A DNA stretch of 64,000 nucleotides from positions 85,693,849 to 85,757,848 of the forward strand of contig NC_079501.1 in the NCBI RefSeq assembly GCF_030052815.1. The letters are read 5' to 3'. How positions within the stretch are numbered: the first letter of the stretch is position 1; each line of letters starts with the position of its first letter. Under the pieces are notes generated by a model, which did not search any database, had not been told where the DNA came from, and was given only the letters and a program-made list of their open reading frames with translations. Origin of the DNA: Hevea brasiliensis (Eukaryota; Streptophyta; Magnoliopsida; Malpighiales; Euphorbiaceae). The position numbers were made by a program, and so were the translations under genes. This document shows positions 37,788 through 50,387 of the stretch, one piece after another.

Positions 37788-39274
37788 CTTTCATAATTAC
37801 TATTATACTTAATATTAATTGTCTACTTATTTCATACAAATTAATTTATTCATATCTTAAATAGAGTATTAGTAAAAGGTATAAAGCACCAAATATAATT
37901 TGATATATTAAATAATTTAATATATTTAATCTTTTTAAACTTGTTTAAATAAATTAAATATAAAAATAGTAAAAAACTCAAATTATAATATATTTATATG
38001 AAAATTTAATAAAAGGTATTAATAACATGAATTAGTTAATAATACAAAAAGTAATATATTTTATCAAAATAATATTAAAAGAAATAAAATAACAATTTAA
38101 TTATAATTACATAAAATTTATAATGTAATTTTCAAATTACATAGTTTTGATTTTTTTAAAACTATGTAGTTTTGATTTGAAAGAATAAAGAATAATTAAT
38201 TTTATTTGAATTATGATGGTGTTGTAATTTTTGTTATCTTAAAATAACTTGCAATGTGTTTTAAACTATTTTTTTGTTATTTTCAATTATTTTGATGATG
38301 GACTTATGTAATAATGTATTATAAAAATAATTGTGATTTAAAATAGGTATAATAATAGTTGAACTCAAGCTTATTGAATTCAAAATCGAGCTTGAGCTTG
38401 AACTTATTGAACTTGAATCGTGCTTGACCTTATCAAGCTTGCGTTCAAGTTCATTTTAATAGTTTATCGAACTTGACACGAGCAGAGCTCCAGTTTGGCT
38501 CGTTAATATAATAAATAATTTAAAAATGAGCCGAGCTCGAATCGAGCTGAAACTGAACATAGTTTAAATGAGCGGAGCTTCAACCTTAATGTTAAAGCTT
38601 GAATCGAGTTCGAGCTTGAACCAATATTAATGAACTAAGCCTAAACAAGTCAAAACTCAACTCAGCCTGATTCGTTTACACCTCTAATGGCTACCTAAAA
38701 TTATTATTTATGTTGTCCCTTGTAGCAACCCAGGGGGGGGGGGCTGAAGTGGGTTTTAATTGAAATAATTTGAAGGGTAGATGGAGATTTTTAAGAGAAA
38801 GTGCACAAGAAAAAGAAAAAAAGATGGAACACAGAAATTTTATAGAGGTTTGACCATCCCAAGCCAATGTCCTCTCCTCAAGGCCCTCTTTGAGAGTTAA
38901 CTCCACTATAATTCTTTTTTGGGTGAAGAATAAACCCCTTACAATCACCATAAGAGCAAACCCTTGCTATTTTATAAATCCCTTTACACTCAAGAGCTAT
39001 TTAGAGCTCTATCACACTCAAATAACAATAAATGTTTACAATAACCTTAAATTAACTCTCAGAACAAAGAAATTATGGCTCAAAATTTCAAGTTCTCAAT
39101 AATCAATTATGGTAGCTCAAGTTCTGGAAAGAGAGAAGAGGAAAAAATGTTTTGAACATAATAAATTCTCAAAGAAATAGTTATTGTCTCTTCCCTCCAG
39201 TCATAAATGGTCTCTATTTATGATTTTGGCAAGAAAATGATCCTTGGGGGTGCATTAAATGTAAATATAGCCAT

Positions 39275-42200
39275 TGTAACACCCCTTACCTGCCTACAGT
39301 GTATCCGAACAAGGTGTGCTACATTCGGTGCCAGAGCACCTTATCTTATCTTATCGTGTACATTATTAATTTAATGTCCATTTATTTATATTTTTCCATG
39401 TGTAGAGTCTTTTTTTTTTTTATCACATTTCATTCTTATGGAGACCCAGACAGAGTCTCCTCTGTTTTATTAGTGTATGGCGAGTTCCACTATCCACCTG
39501 TTGAAACCATTTATATCCATTTCATATGTTCATACATCACATCATTACTCATATCAATTTTCAAGAAAACATATTTCATTCATATAGAATTTACATACAA
39601 TAAAGTACAAATTATGTATAATCCCAAAATTTAATTACATGTCTCAAAATAATTTACATCATTTGCTTATATACAAGGATCAAAATGCAACATCTAATAT
39701 ATACATGAGCCCTCCCAAAATAACTGATGAGATGACACAAACACTCTAGCAGATCTGATCAACTCTCTATCTATACTCTACTGCTACTGCTACGGCTGCT
39801 GGTGGTCTCTAGTACCTATGCGAGGAAACAATCCATCGTACTAAGCATTTCTGCTTAGTGGTGCAATAATTTGAAATAAAAATAACTAATAATTGAAATA
39901 ATTATTCCATATAAAATTTACTAAATTTTTTTAATTAATTACATATTTATGAAACTTTGGGACCAAATAATTTATCGGGCTTTTTATATTCATATATTGC
40001 ATATTCAGTCTTATTAAATCCATAATAGTGATCTCTTCATATGCTTAGTTAAATTTTAAGTGTATTACTCATATCTGTGCCCAAGTAACCTATGACAGAC
40101 TATAAAGACTGGATACACGGGAGTATACTAGTTAGACATCTCATATATTTATCAAGTATAAAACGGTCATGTCAGGCACTAGGCCAGCAAGTAGGCATAA
40201 AGCTAGTAGAACAATCATATCAGACAGATATTGTCTATCAATGATCATTCCTGTATGCAGTATTGCAATATGTAGTTCCTAATTGGTATACTAATCGATC
40301 CATGCTAGATAAATAAGTGTAGGTATACTTTGGGCAAAATAGTATTTTTAAGTACTTATAGTTTCATTATTTCACATTATGTGTTAATTGTATTTCATAA
40401 CATTTTCATGTCACTTGTAATGGGAAATATAGGTCCCACATGCATATTCATGTCATTTTTGTGTTTAGCAAATTATTTTAGTTCATTCCATATCATGTGC
40501 CGAATTATTTTATGAATCTTTCTCAAGGTCCAAATTTGGTGTCTTATTTTCACCTAGCAAATTGGCCAAGATGCAGCCACTGTTTGGCTACACTTCCTAG
40601 ATGGAAGTTGTCCCTCTATGTCTTATCTTTGTTTTCCTTTTTGAATCATGTCATTTGGAGTTGTAAAACTTAAGTTATGGTCAAATAACCACAACTGGTT
40701 TATTGTTTCTTTCTGGGTCCAGAATTAGGCATATTATGAAGTCAACTTTGTCTAATTAATTGGACATGTTACAACCACTTTTAGGCCTAATGTTCTTTAT
40801 AGAAGTTGCTACCCTATGTCTTATGATCACTCATATTTTTGAATTATAATTTTCATGTTATATAGAATGAGTTATGGTCAATTTACTGGCCTGAACTCAT
40901 GTAGCCTGTGGCTTAAGGAATCTAGGTTCAGGTCAGTAGCTTTGACTCACATTTTAGGGTTTTTACACTCAAATTTGAGGAAAGTCTCTAAATAAAAGTT
41001 GGAGCCCTATTTCTTAGGTTTACAGAACAGTTTGGCTCATCCCAATTAAAGTTTTCTACTAAAAGTTATGGTATAAAAACTATTCTGGGGTCAGATGGTA
41101 GTTTGGTCAAATTCTAAGATTTGGCATACTGACTTGACTTATCCAATTGGCCAAGTTCCATTTGGTTCTGGGTTTTGGTCAAAATACCAAAGTTGTAGAT
41201 CTAGGTTTTATGGAAATTGGGCTTTGGTTTCACTATATTTGCAGCTTTGTGGACCAGGTTATGACTTTTTTGCCAAAACTGGTCGGATAGGCCTAAGTCC
41301 AAAATTTTAGGTCAGTTTGGTTCTGGACAGTTTTGGTGATCTAAATCTAACTTGTGCTAGAAATTTGGTTGGGTTAAGGGCAGAATTAGGCTCTATGTTC
41401 TTCATTAAAATGTGCTCCTATGTCTAACCTTTCCAATGGTTTAAGAATCAGGTCATTCTAACATTCCTAGAGTGAGTTATGTCCATTTGAACATTTACTG
41501 TTCATTTGGTCATTTTTCCAGGGCCAGCATTTGGTCACCCAGATTCAAGCAGTTTTTAGGTCAAGTTGGGGACAGTTTTTGCGTATGGTCTCTTCATGAA
41601 AAATGGGGCATTTTGACCTAGTTTCATCTGCAATTGACCTGATACCAATTGGAGCAACACAACTCTACTTATAGTCTGAAAATCAGACTTGACTCATAGG
41701 TTCAATATCCTGTAAGAAAATTCAGCACTCCCAATTTCATTTTCTCTCAATTCCCAAACTTCAATTGACAATCATAGCACTTCTAATAGTCAACAATTCA
41801 TCTCAATATCATCAATTTCAAGTCATACACAAATTCCCCTAAAGTTAGGTCAAAACCCTAACTCAAATTTATAATTTCTTGCAAACACATGCTAATCAAC
41901 TTAATCATCATATATACTCATCAACAACACTAATAAACTCAATTAATTTCACCAAAAATTCATCAAATCCCTACTCAATTCATGGCTGCTGAAAATTAGT
42001 GTTCCATATACCCAAGGTATTCTTTTCAATTTCATGAAATTTTGACTTAGTTTTGTATGTTAACAACTATAAAAGAAAGAAGGAAAGTTATATAGTGCAC
42101 TAACCTCTTTGGAGCTCAACTTGACCTTCCCTAAACTTAAATTTTCCTTCACTTCTTGGCTGCCACTATCTTCCTCAAGGTGTGGGATTATTTTTTGTGA

Positions 42201-42972
42201 AGGGACTTATGGTTTTGGAGTGAGAAAAGGAGGAGAAATCAAGCTTGGGAAGACAAAAATGGAAGAGAGAAAAACCTTTAAGGAGTTCAGCCATGAGATA
42301 AAAAAAAAAAAAAAGAAGAAGATGATGAGCTTTTGGTTTTTATTTAATTAAATAAAATTTGTCTCTATTTATATAAGCTTGTCTAAATGTAATTGGTCTA
42401 AAATTTTAATGATGTCATTATTAGCTTTTTAGTTTTATTTTATTTTATTTTATTTTCTTCTTTCTTTTATCATTTTTAATTAAATTTTTAGCAATATTTA
42501 TTCATATTTTAAGACATGGATCTCACTTTCTTAAATGGACAAGTTGGTAAAAAATCATCTTAGAAGGTGAAATGACCAAAATGCCCTTTGAATAGCTTAT
42601 TGAGTTAAAATTGTCTGTACCAATTTATAAAATTTTCTTAGCATTTTCTTGGCATTCTATTGCCATCTAAACCTTAATAATTCTTTACTGGAGTCCTAAA
42701 AATTATTTCACAGGGTTTCCCACGGGTTTAGGATTGCTAACTGTCTTTATAGTCGCTTCCTGTTAGGTCACCCATCGCCGTAACTCCGGCTCATTTAACC
42801 GAGTTGCACTTTGCTTCTTTTATTTTTTCTTTAATTTTACTTAGTCTTTATTTAACCATCTTATGACTCCTCACTCTAGTTCAAGTATAGTTCCAGATAT
42901 CCTGGCTGTCCGAATAAACATTAGTCATTGGAATAGTCGAATGTATGAACTACCTAAAGTGAGGGCATTACA
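39275..42972 (-). mobile_element. Tekay-like solo LTR nested in the Copia LTR
   Basis: Starts TGTAACACCCCTTACC and ends GTGAGGGCATTACA; flanks GCCAT (39,270-39,274) and GCCGT (42,973-42,977) are a one-mismatch duplication. It is a full-length copy of the first subfamily (3.7 kb) and serves as the reference for the rearranged copy at 2,595-5,712. Hairpin at 39,841-39,858. No internal coding region. Confidence 0.85.
39841..39858. other. LTR hairpin, copy 5
   Basis: CTAAGCA, loop TTTC, TGCTTAG. Confidence 0.6.
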
Positions 42973-43764
42973 GCCGTTCAACCACCTAAAACCTTGTTTT
43001 ATCAAGTTTTAGATACCCAGGTTAGGCTATTATAGTCCTTTACTTTGGCTACCAAAGGTTGGGGCTCCAAAAAACATTATTTAAAAAGTAAATTCGGCTG
43101 CTGAAGGTCCCATTTTTGGCTGCTGAAGTGCTCTCTGGATAAAAGGCACAAAAATGACACTTAAGCTTTAAAAACTCGTAACTTTATGACCCAAATTTGG
43201 ATTTTTTATCTATTTCAACCGTTGAAAAGCTAATTTGATAAACTTTTCAATGAAAACACTTTCAAAAACAAATTTGCATTTCTCAAAAGTGAAAATTTCA
43301 TTTTAATCCCCCTTGGTAAAAAAAATAAGTTGAAAACTCTTAACTTTTTGACCTGAACTCGAATTTTCGATTCGTTTAAACTATTGGAAAGAAAACTTGA
43401 TAAACTTTTCAATGAAAACACTTTTAAAAACTAATTTGCATTGCTCAAAAGTTAAAATTTCATTTTACTCCCCCTTAGTCAAGAAAAAGTTGAAAATAAA
43501 GACACTAAAAAATTTAGAGAAACCTAGACTTGAGCTAACATAACCAACCATTTGAGATTCACAAGATAAAAGAAAAAATTTACATTGTAGTGTCTCCTTG
43601 ATCTTTACTTCAATTTCTTGCTCTCTTTTAATCTTGATTTGAAACAATTTCTCAATTTTAAACTTGGGACCTACAATCTTAACACAAACACTTTCAAGGT
43701 AGATTAGTAGTGCACTAATTATTTATTATCACCAAAATATGGATTAAGACCTCTAAGTCTAACA

Positions 43765-43782
43765 ATCTCCTCCTTTTTAATG
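43765..43782 (-). other. Copia polypurine tract
   Basis: Minus strand CATTAAAAAGGAGGAGAT next to TGTTAG, the common SIRE/Tork-type arrangement after a DD-rich (ATCATCA) 3' end. Confidence 0.75.
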
Positions 43783-45105
43783 ATGATAAATAATTAGTGG
43801 ATGAGGAAAATTGAGCACAAGTGAAGTGTGTGTTTCTCAGAAATTCTCCCCCGTAATGTACTTTCCCTCTCATAAACAATTTATGTCTTAATAATTAAAA
43901 TTGGGAGAGCACATAAGAGAGGTTTTGACTCAATAAATATAATGCCATAATGTTATGAGTCCTAGATGAATGATGATACAAAGATATAACAATCCAATAG
44001 ATTAGAAAGCATCATATAAATATACCAATAATATGTATGCCATAAAAAAACATGTATACCATATAAATATACTAAAATCATGTATCCCACCAAAACCATG
44101 TGCACCAGGTATATACTATGTATAAAGGTATACTATGTACAAAGGTAATTATAGAATCTAGAACTATATATCCACTATGTACATATCTCCCCCTTTTGGC
44201 ATCATTAAAATACACTTCAAAGGGGAAGATGAACAAGGTTCTTTCTCAAGAAAACACAAAGAGTCCATAACCAAGTCAAAAGTAGGATAAAATGAACCAT
44301 TCATCAAACGATTGCCAAGCCAGGGCACAAAAGCCATAAGATATTGCCTCTCAAAGTTAACAATATAGAATTATGTAGCAAAAACAATAATATTATGCAA
44401 GCCAAATCAACTTAGGCAATATAAGTCAAACATGTGAAGATATAGAAACACATGGTAATATATGAAGATTACAGGAACACTTATTATAATGGAAAACTCA
44501 AAAGGTGCATTTCCAAGGCAAGGAATAACTTACTTAATTTGAATCCTAACATGACTGTAAGTGTATAGTTTAGACACTTAAACTACATATACAATGTATG
44601 CTCATTCTAGAACCAGAGAACAAAAGCAAATATACCATATATGATCACATGGAGCATGTTGAAATTTGATAAAAATATAAATTCAAGTATTGTTTTATGC
44701 AAACTAAAAATGATTCACAAGAATATCTCAAAAAGAACTAAAAAGTAGCAATACATATTTCCATAATACAAATTTAATAATTTCATGTGAATACAACTTG
44801 TAAAATCATCATAGAGTCTATTCAAAGGAACAATAGAATTTTGGCAAATAACGTTTTTAAGATAATCAAAGAGAACAATCTAAATTAATGAGAAATAGTA
44901 TTATGATCATGTGGTAGCCAAAATAAAAAACCAATATTCTGTTCATGTGAACAGTAAATGACAATATGTATGCAACGTCATAAAGCAAGCATAGGTATGA
45001 ACTAATAAGTAAAGAGAAATCTAACTCATAACAAATAAGACAAATGACTTAAATTAGGCAAATTTTGAACATTGGACTTCAGAATCCATATATATATCAA
45101 ATAGA
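43783..45105 (-). pseudogene. Copia 3' internal remnant, non-coding
   Basis: AT-rich, closed in all frames. A second CTCCCCCTTTTGGCATCAT stretch at about 44,188-44,206 resembles another polypurine-tract-like block. It is cut on the right by the Athila LTR; no RNase H text survives. Confidence 0.45.
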
Positions 45106-46723
45106 TGTTTGTAGGCATGATTGTATTGCCTTTCATAGCATTTAGGTAGTTAATCACATGCATTCTAGCTAATTTCATTATTTTTTTTTTTGTTAAAGTA
45201 GTTAATTTCCAATAAATTTCATGTTTTCTCTATCTTTTCAGGTGTTCTAAAAGAAATCCAAGGCATAGGAGTAAACTAGACAAGTTTGAAAAGAAGGAAA
45301 AGCAAGGCAAGTTGCTGTACCAAAGTACATGGGTCATGTAAGGAAAAACCTAGATTCGTGTAACCTTCTAGTAGGAGAAAAATGAAGGAAGCATGAAAAG
45401 TCACAGTACACGGGTCGTGTAAATGACCCCGTGTACCCCTCTAAGACCCGTGTAACCCTTTGGATGACTAAGCTTAAAAAGTTAAGGGAGGAAAGCAGTA
45501 CACGGGCCATGTACCTTAACCTATGTAAACCCTATGTACCCCGTATAATCTTCTACCTCCCATCAGAAAGAAGCCAAATGCAGTTTGTAGACTTATATGC
45601 CCCTGGGCTGTGTAGTGCGACATGGGCCATGTGCTATGCAGCAGTAAACTTCCTTATTCGATTCTAGCTCTAGTTTTTGCATGCCGAACAGACTTCTAAT
45701 GCCTTTGGGAGTTTAAAACATAACCCTAGGATGCCCAATATAAATACCAGAAGATAGAAAGCATGAGAGAGAGAGAGCCACCTTTGATAGAAGAATTCCA
45801 ATTTAGCATAAAAACCATAGTTTCCAAACCATTCGAAGGAGAACCGCATAAGCATCAAAGAGGAGATCTCTCAGTCAAAGTTCCACAAGTCCAAAGCTGC
45901 ACACAAATCCAAAGCTCCAGAATCTTTCTCCGGGTCCTTTTGTTTCAATTCTTCATATTAGTTTTATGTTCTTTTACTTTAATTACATTATGTTTGTTAA
46001 ACTTACCATAAGTGAGTAGTTTCTTTAATTCTAGAATTAGGAGAGTAGCACTTTTAATTTTTGTTATAGATACAAATTGAGTTTTATTTAATGGAATTAA
46101 GTTTTATGCTTTAATTCAATATTCTGTTTCCTTAATGCATGCTATATGTGTTAGTACCCACCTGGCTATGATCTAAGATACTAATTGAAAAACTGAAAGG
46201 TAAAGATTAGTATTGGAAAATTAGGATCTTGAACCTAGGAAATCTGACCTAGAGATAGGCTGATAACCTTTGTGGAATTCCATAATTAATCAAAGATCTA
46301 AAAGGGTTTTAATTAAGATTGACCACCATGAAAGTAGGGTTCAGATTAATTAAAATACACCTTAGATGCCTTAAGAGAGGATCTAGGATACTTTAGGATT
46401 AATTTCCATCAAAGTGACAACACTCAATCCATTGAATGAGCAAGGTTAAAACCATAATAGGGTTAAAGTGTGAAATTTTAATTCTGGAATTGTTTACTTC
46501 ATAGAATCTTTTAAATTCTCAGCTTTATTTTCTCTTGCTTTCCAATATTCTCAGCAGTAGTTTAGATTTAATTCCTTCATACCCTTCGATAGTTTAAACA
46601 GTCAAAATTACTGTCTAGCTTAGTGCTTACGCCTATAAATTCCTTGTGGGAATGATACTCTACTCATCACTTTATTACTTGTTTGTGATCCGTGCACTTG
46701 TGAGGTTGTAAAATTAGCAAACA
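45106..46723 (+). mobile_element. Athila 5' LTR
   Basis: Ends GCAAACA just before a primer-binding site and starts at the matching TGTTTG (45,106); the left end is chosen on that match and is tentative. Palindromes of the form TACACGGG(T/C)C(G/A)TGTA occur at 45,326-45,340, 45,407-45,421 and 45,499-45,513, with half-sites between 45,428 and 45,635. Confidence 0.55.
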
Positions 46724-46750
46724 AGTTTTTAGCACCATTGCTGGAGAATT
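46724..46750 (+). other. Athila primer-binding site
   Basis: TTTTTAGCACCATTGCTGG is a decayed form of the Athila site (GGCGCCGTTGCCGGGGA, tRNA-Asp type), with C-to-T/A changes. Confidence 0.7.
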
Positions 46751-46879
46751 TTAGTAACATTAAGCGATAGGCAATTTAACTGCTTTTGACATTTTTTTTT
46801 TGTTATTATAAATTAATTAATTTGACTTTACCTTTTTTTTCTTTTTCAGGTTCTTAGTTTAGTTTATAACTAGAACCAA

Positions 46880-49724
46880 GCTTGAAGAAGAATTGGTTGA
46901 GTTGGATCCTGAAATAGACAAGACTCTAAGAGCCATCAGGAGAGAAAGGAGAAACCAAGAACTAGAACCAAAACCTAAAATTCTTGAAACTCCCGTCATG
47001 GCCAACAACAACAGTAGGCTAAAACCCTTGAAGGACTATGGAGCTCTGACTATCCAAGGATTCCAATCCAGTGTTACCAGGCCTACAATGAAGGCCAATA
47101 ATTTTGAACTTAAACTAGCATGGGTCCAGATGATTCAACAAACTCAATTTGGAGGCTCACTTATGGAAGATTCGCACTATCACCTATAGTGCTTTCTTGC
47201 ATTGTGCGACACTTTGAAGATGAATGGGGTCTCTGATCAAGCTATTAGACTTAGGACATTCCCATTCTCACTTCAAGATAAGGCAAGATAGTGGTTCCTT
47301 TTGCAGCCAGCTGGAACATTCACCACCTGGGAGGATCTCTCACAAGTCTTCTTAGCAAGGTACTTTCCACCTGCAAAGACTGCAAAATTGAGGTTAAAAC
47401 TAAATACTTTTAGACAAAGGTAAGGAGAATCACTCTATGATCCATGGGAAAGATACAAAGACCTACAAAGGAAGTGTCCACACCATGGCATAGAAGACTG
47501 GCTCCTCATTCAAAATTTCTATAATGGGCTGCTACCATCCATAAGGAGTATTATCGATTCAGTAGCAGGAGGAGACCTCATGGAGAAAACAGTAGCTGAT
47601 GCTTTAGAACTACTGGAAAGGGTTGCCTATGTCACACCCTACCACCATGTAAGATGTAACATGATCCCGTAGTACACCTAATGAATTACCGTACTTCGCC
47701 TACCGATAACCCATTATATATACTACAAGGGATTTTAAAACAATTTTCGTGAAATTTCAAAGACCACTTTTAACACTTACCAAACTCAACATTCAAGCCA
47801 ATTCTGGTTTGTACCATAACCTAAACATAATTCACAACACATTATAGGTCATTTTGGCAGCTTACAATTACATTCAACATACACCATAAAGTGCAGAATT
47901 TATCAAACTCATTTTACAACAATTCAATCACCTAACCATAACACTTTTTTCATGTCCAACTTCACACCATCATATATACACTCAAACTGCCCTAACATCC
48001 AACACAATTCAACATTAATATACCATAAACCAAGCATGAATTCCAGCATTCTTCAAGAGTCAACAAACTGCCGCAATGATACATTTACATTCCATTAATT
48101 TCCAAGCTTCAAATTTCAATACACATTTACATATACTAAGTATAATCACCCAAATAATTTCCTACACAATATACATTTAATCAATCCTTTAATTCACCAT
48201 TTACAAGAAAAAATAAACTGTCTTCAAGGTATTTCCATGGCTGCCAAAAGTACACTTCTCCATTCAACATCAAACCTCAAAAATTTCTCCATAAATCAAA
48301 CACCCATAACATCCTTACAAACTTTAATTAAACAAAAATCAAAAACACAAACTTACCACTTTGGAAATTCTTCAAAACTCCACAAAAACTTTCCTTTCTT
48401 GCTGCCTATCTACTGCCCATGGTGTGAGGATCAAAATTAATGAAGACAAGTAAACAAAATCTAGCTTGAAAATGGGTATAATGAGCCATGCATTTGGTAG
48501 GCCATGGGAGGGTTTTGGAGTTCTTGAATTCGGAAATGGTGTGTTGAATGAGGAAGATGAAGGTGCTGCATGAAGTGGCTATCCGCTTAGGTGTAAATGG
48601 CTCCCACTAACTCTCCACTAAAGTTTATTTAATTAATATTATATGTTAAAGTTTGATTATTCAAGTTATTTCCCATTTCTTTCAACATTTATATTATGTA
48701 CCACAATTTTAATTTTTCATTATATTTTCCAAGTGTAATATTATTTATTTTTAATGGGCATTTAGGTCAAAAGACAACTCAGGATGTCAAATGACAACAA
48801 TGCCCCTGTTCGGGTTGCATTCCCGATTTTTCTGTAACACCGGGTTTTGTCCGTTTTTCGATTTCTCACTTTTCTTTGTACTAATTAATTAATTTTCTTT
48901 GATATTTCTAATGGCATTTATACTTCAATAGACATTTATTTAAGTCCTAAAAATATTTTTCAGAGTTCCTCGCGGTCCAGGGCTTCTCAACGGTCCACGC
49001 CGTGACTTCTCGGTGCGGTCACCCATCGCTAGGGTTGTCGGCTCGCTTAACTTGGTTACATTTCTTTGCTATTATTTTTCCTTTGTTTTTCTTGTATTTT
49101 CTTTTCTTGTATTTCATTATTTTATGTCTCCTCACTCATATCGAAGTGTAGTTCTAGGCATCCTAGCTGTCCGGACAACACTGGTCACTGGAAAAGTAGA
49201 ACGCACTACCGAACATAGGGGTGTTACAGCCTATCACAACTTTGAGTGGTCAAATGAGAGGGGAGATGTAAGAAGAACAGCAGGGATCCTAAAATTGGAT
49301 GCCCTTAGCATGATTAATGCCTAGTTTGACCAGCTCATAAAAGTCTTGAAAGGATGTAGGCTAATACAGTAGGGTCAAGCAACCAACACTATGATAATTA
49401 TGGAGGAGGTCACACAACTTCAGAATGTAGCCATTACAGTGAACCTTCCATAGAGCAGATGAACTATGTAAATAATGGCGGAAGCTTCAACTATAGGCAG
49501 GTCAATAATCCATATTCAAACACTTATAACCCTGGATGGAGGAATCAGCCCAATTTCTCATGGTCCAATTCATAGAATCAACAAAATTAGCCTATAAACA
49601 ACCAATAGGGATACAAGCCACCACCACCACATGGTTTTCAGAATAGAGGTCAAAACTTAGTGTAACCACCACCACCACCACCACCTTAACTTTAATAGCC
49701 AGAATCTAAGTTGACCATGGAATC
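46880..49724 (+). pseudogene. Athila gag, broken by stops and a solo LTR
   Basis: One frame carries gag from about 46,893: RLKPLKDYGALTIQGFQSS, then NNFELKLAWVQMIQQTQFGG, then FPFSLQDKAR.W, TTWEDLSQVFLARYFPPAKT and CPHHGIEDWLLIQNFYNGL, a textbook Athila/Ty3 retrotransposon gag order. In-frame stops follow SHYHL (near 47,187), KAR and FRQR. An LTR insertion at 47,630-49,228 then separates ELLERVAY from HNFEW. Further right, a Zn-knuckle-like HTTSEC stretch, the Athila motif YNPGWRNQPNFSW and a CCA-rich (proline) run end at the Tekay LTR. Protease and polymerase are not present. In life gag forms the particle that packages the element's RNA. Confidence 0.9.
47630..49228 (-). mobile_element. Short Tekay-like solo LTR in Athila gag
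   Basis: TGTCACACCCTACCACC to GGGGTGTTACA, perfect duplication GCCTA at 47,625-47,629 and 49,229-49,233. At 1.6 kb it is half the length of its relatives: the region that holds the hairpin and much of the module array is absent. The open frame inside it near 48,237 is not conserved in longer copies. Confidence 0.9.
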
Positions 49725-50369
49725 TGTGACACCCCTCACCTGTCTACAGTGTAGCTGAGCAAGGCGTATCAGTGTGCCGGAGCACCTTTTCTTATCTTAT
49801 TTCAATTTATTATTCCTTAATATATTTATTAAAAATCAATAAGTGAAATTTATACCATTTATGTCATTTATTAAAATTATGAATTAATTTGAAATTCTGA
49901 AAATTTTACTAAAAATTCGGTAGAGTGCCAGCTAAAAATGGGAAAAACAGTTCTTCGGAACCTGTGGAAAACACTCCCAAATATATTTAACACATCCCCA
50001 ACCTCTTAATAAATGCAACACAGTCCCAACATTTCTCATCATTTTTTTTTAATTTTCATCATTCAGTTCATATCATACTCATGCTCAATTTATGAAGAAA
50101 TACTCAAATTTTATTTATGAACACAATTTACAGATAATTACATTAATACATAATTACATGAGTTTATAGTGTACAGGGCAAAATGGAAGTCTAATTACAA
50201 AAATTTACAAAAATATAAAATACAAAATGTAGCCTAGTGTTCTACCAATGCACTACAGATATGAGGTGACTCTGGACACTAAAATGTAGATCTGACTCTC
50301 ACTCAGTCTGTGGTCTGCTGGGTTCTCGCTCCATGTCTCCAGTACCTACGCATTGCAAATAGCAACGAG

Positions 50370-50387
50370 CTAAGCAATATAGCTTAG
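50370..50387. other. LTR hairpin, copy 6
   Basis: CTAAGC, loop AATATA, GCTTAG: the seventh pair is lost, six remain. Confidence 0.55.

Larger units (their letters stand above)
20490..38686. mobile_element. Non-autonomous DNA transposon (hAT-like?), about 1.9 kb, split by a Gypsy element
   Basis: The left end TAGAGGTGTAAATGAA (20,490) and right end TTCGTTTACACCTCTA (to 38,686) are terminal inverted repeats. Both subterminal regions (20,520-20,710 and 38,350-38,660) are full of GAGCTCG/GAGCCGAGCTTGAAC-type motifs in opposite orientation, a pattern common in plant hAT-type non-autonomous elements. Subtracting the 16.26 kb Gypsy at 21,527-37,787 leaves about 1.9 kb of AT-rich interior without a transposase. 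The possible 8-bp duplications (ATAGTTGT and ATGGCTAC) agree at four positions and differ by transitions at the other four, so the superfamily is unproven. An (AT)n array lies at 21,081-21,135. Confidence 0.6.
38721..43764 (-). mobile_element. Copia 3' LTR, minus strand, split by a solo LTR
   Basis: Minus strand begins TGTTAGACTTAGAGG right after a purine-rich tract and ends TGGGTTGCTACA at 38,721. Removing 39,275-42,972 leaves about 1.34 kb. The text near 38,790-38,900 (leader with GAACACAGAAATTTTATAGAG and ATCCCAAGCCAATGTCCTC) is typical of plant Copia LTRs. The right piece holds a near-duplicate of about 150 bases: TTGATAAACTTTTCAATG at 43,233-43,250 and again at 43,398-43,415. Confidence 0.65.

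Noticed and set aside
48237..48440. A Met-initiated 67-codon frame
   Set aside because: It lies within the short solo LTR in Athila gag; the related sequence at 63,900-64,000 shows it is repeat sequence.
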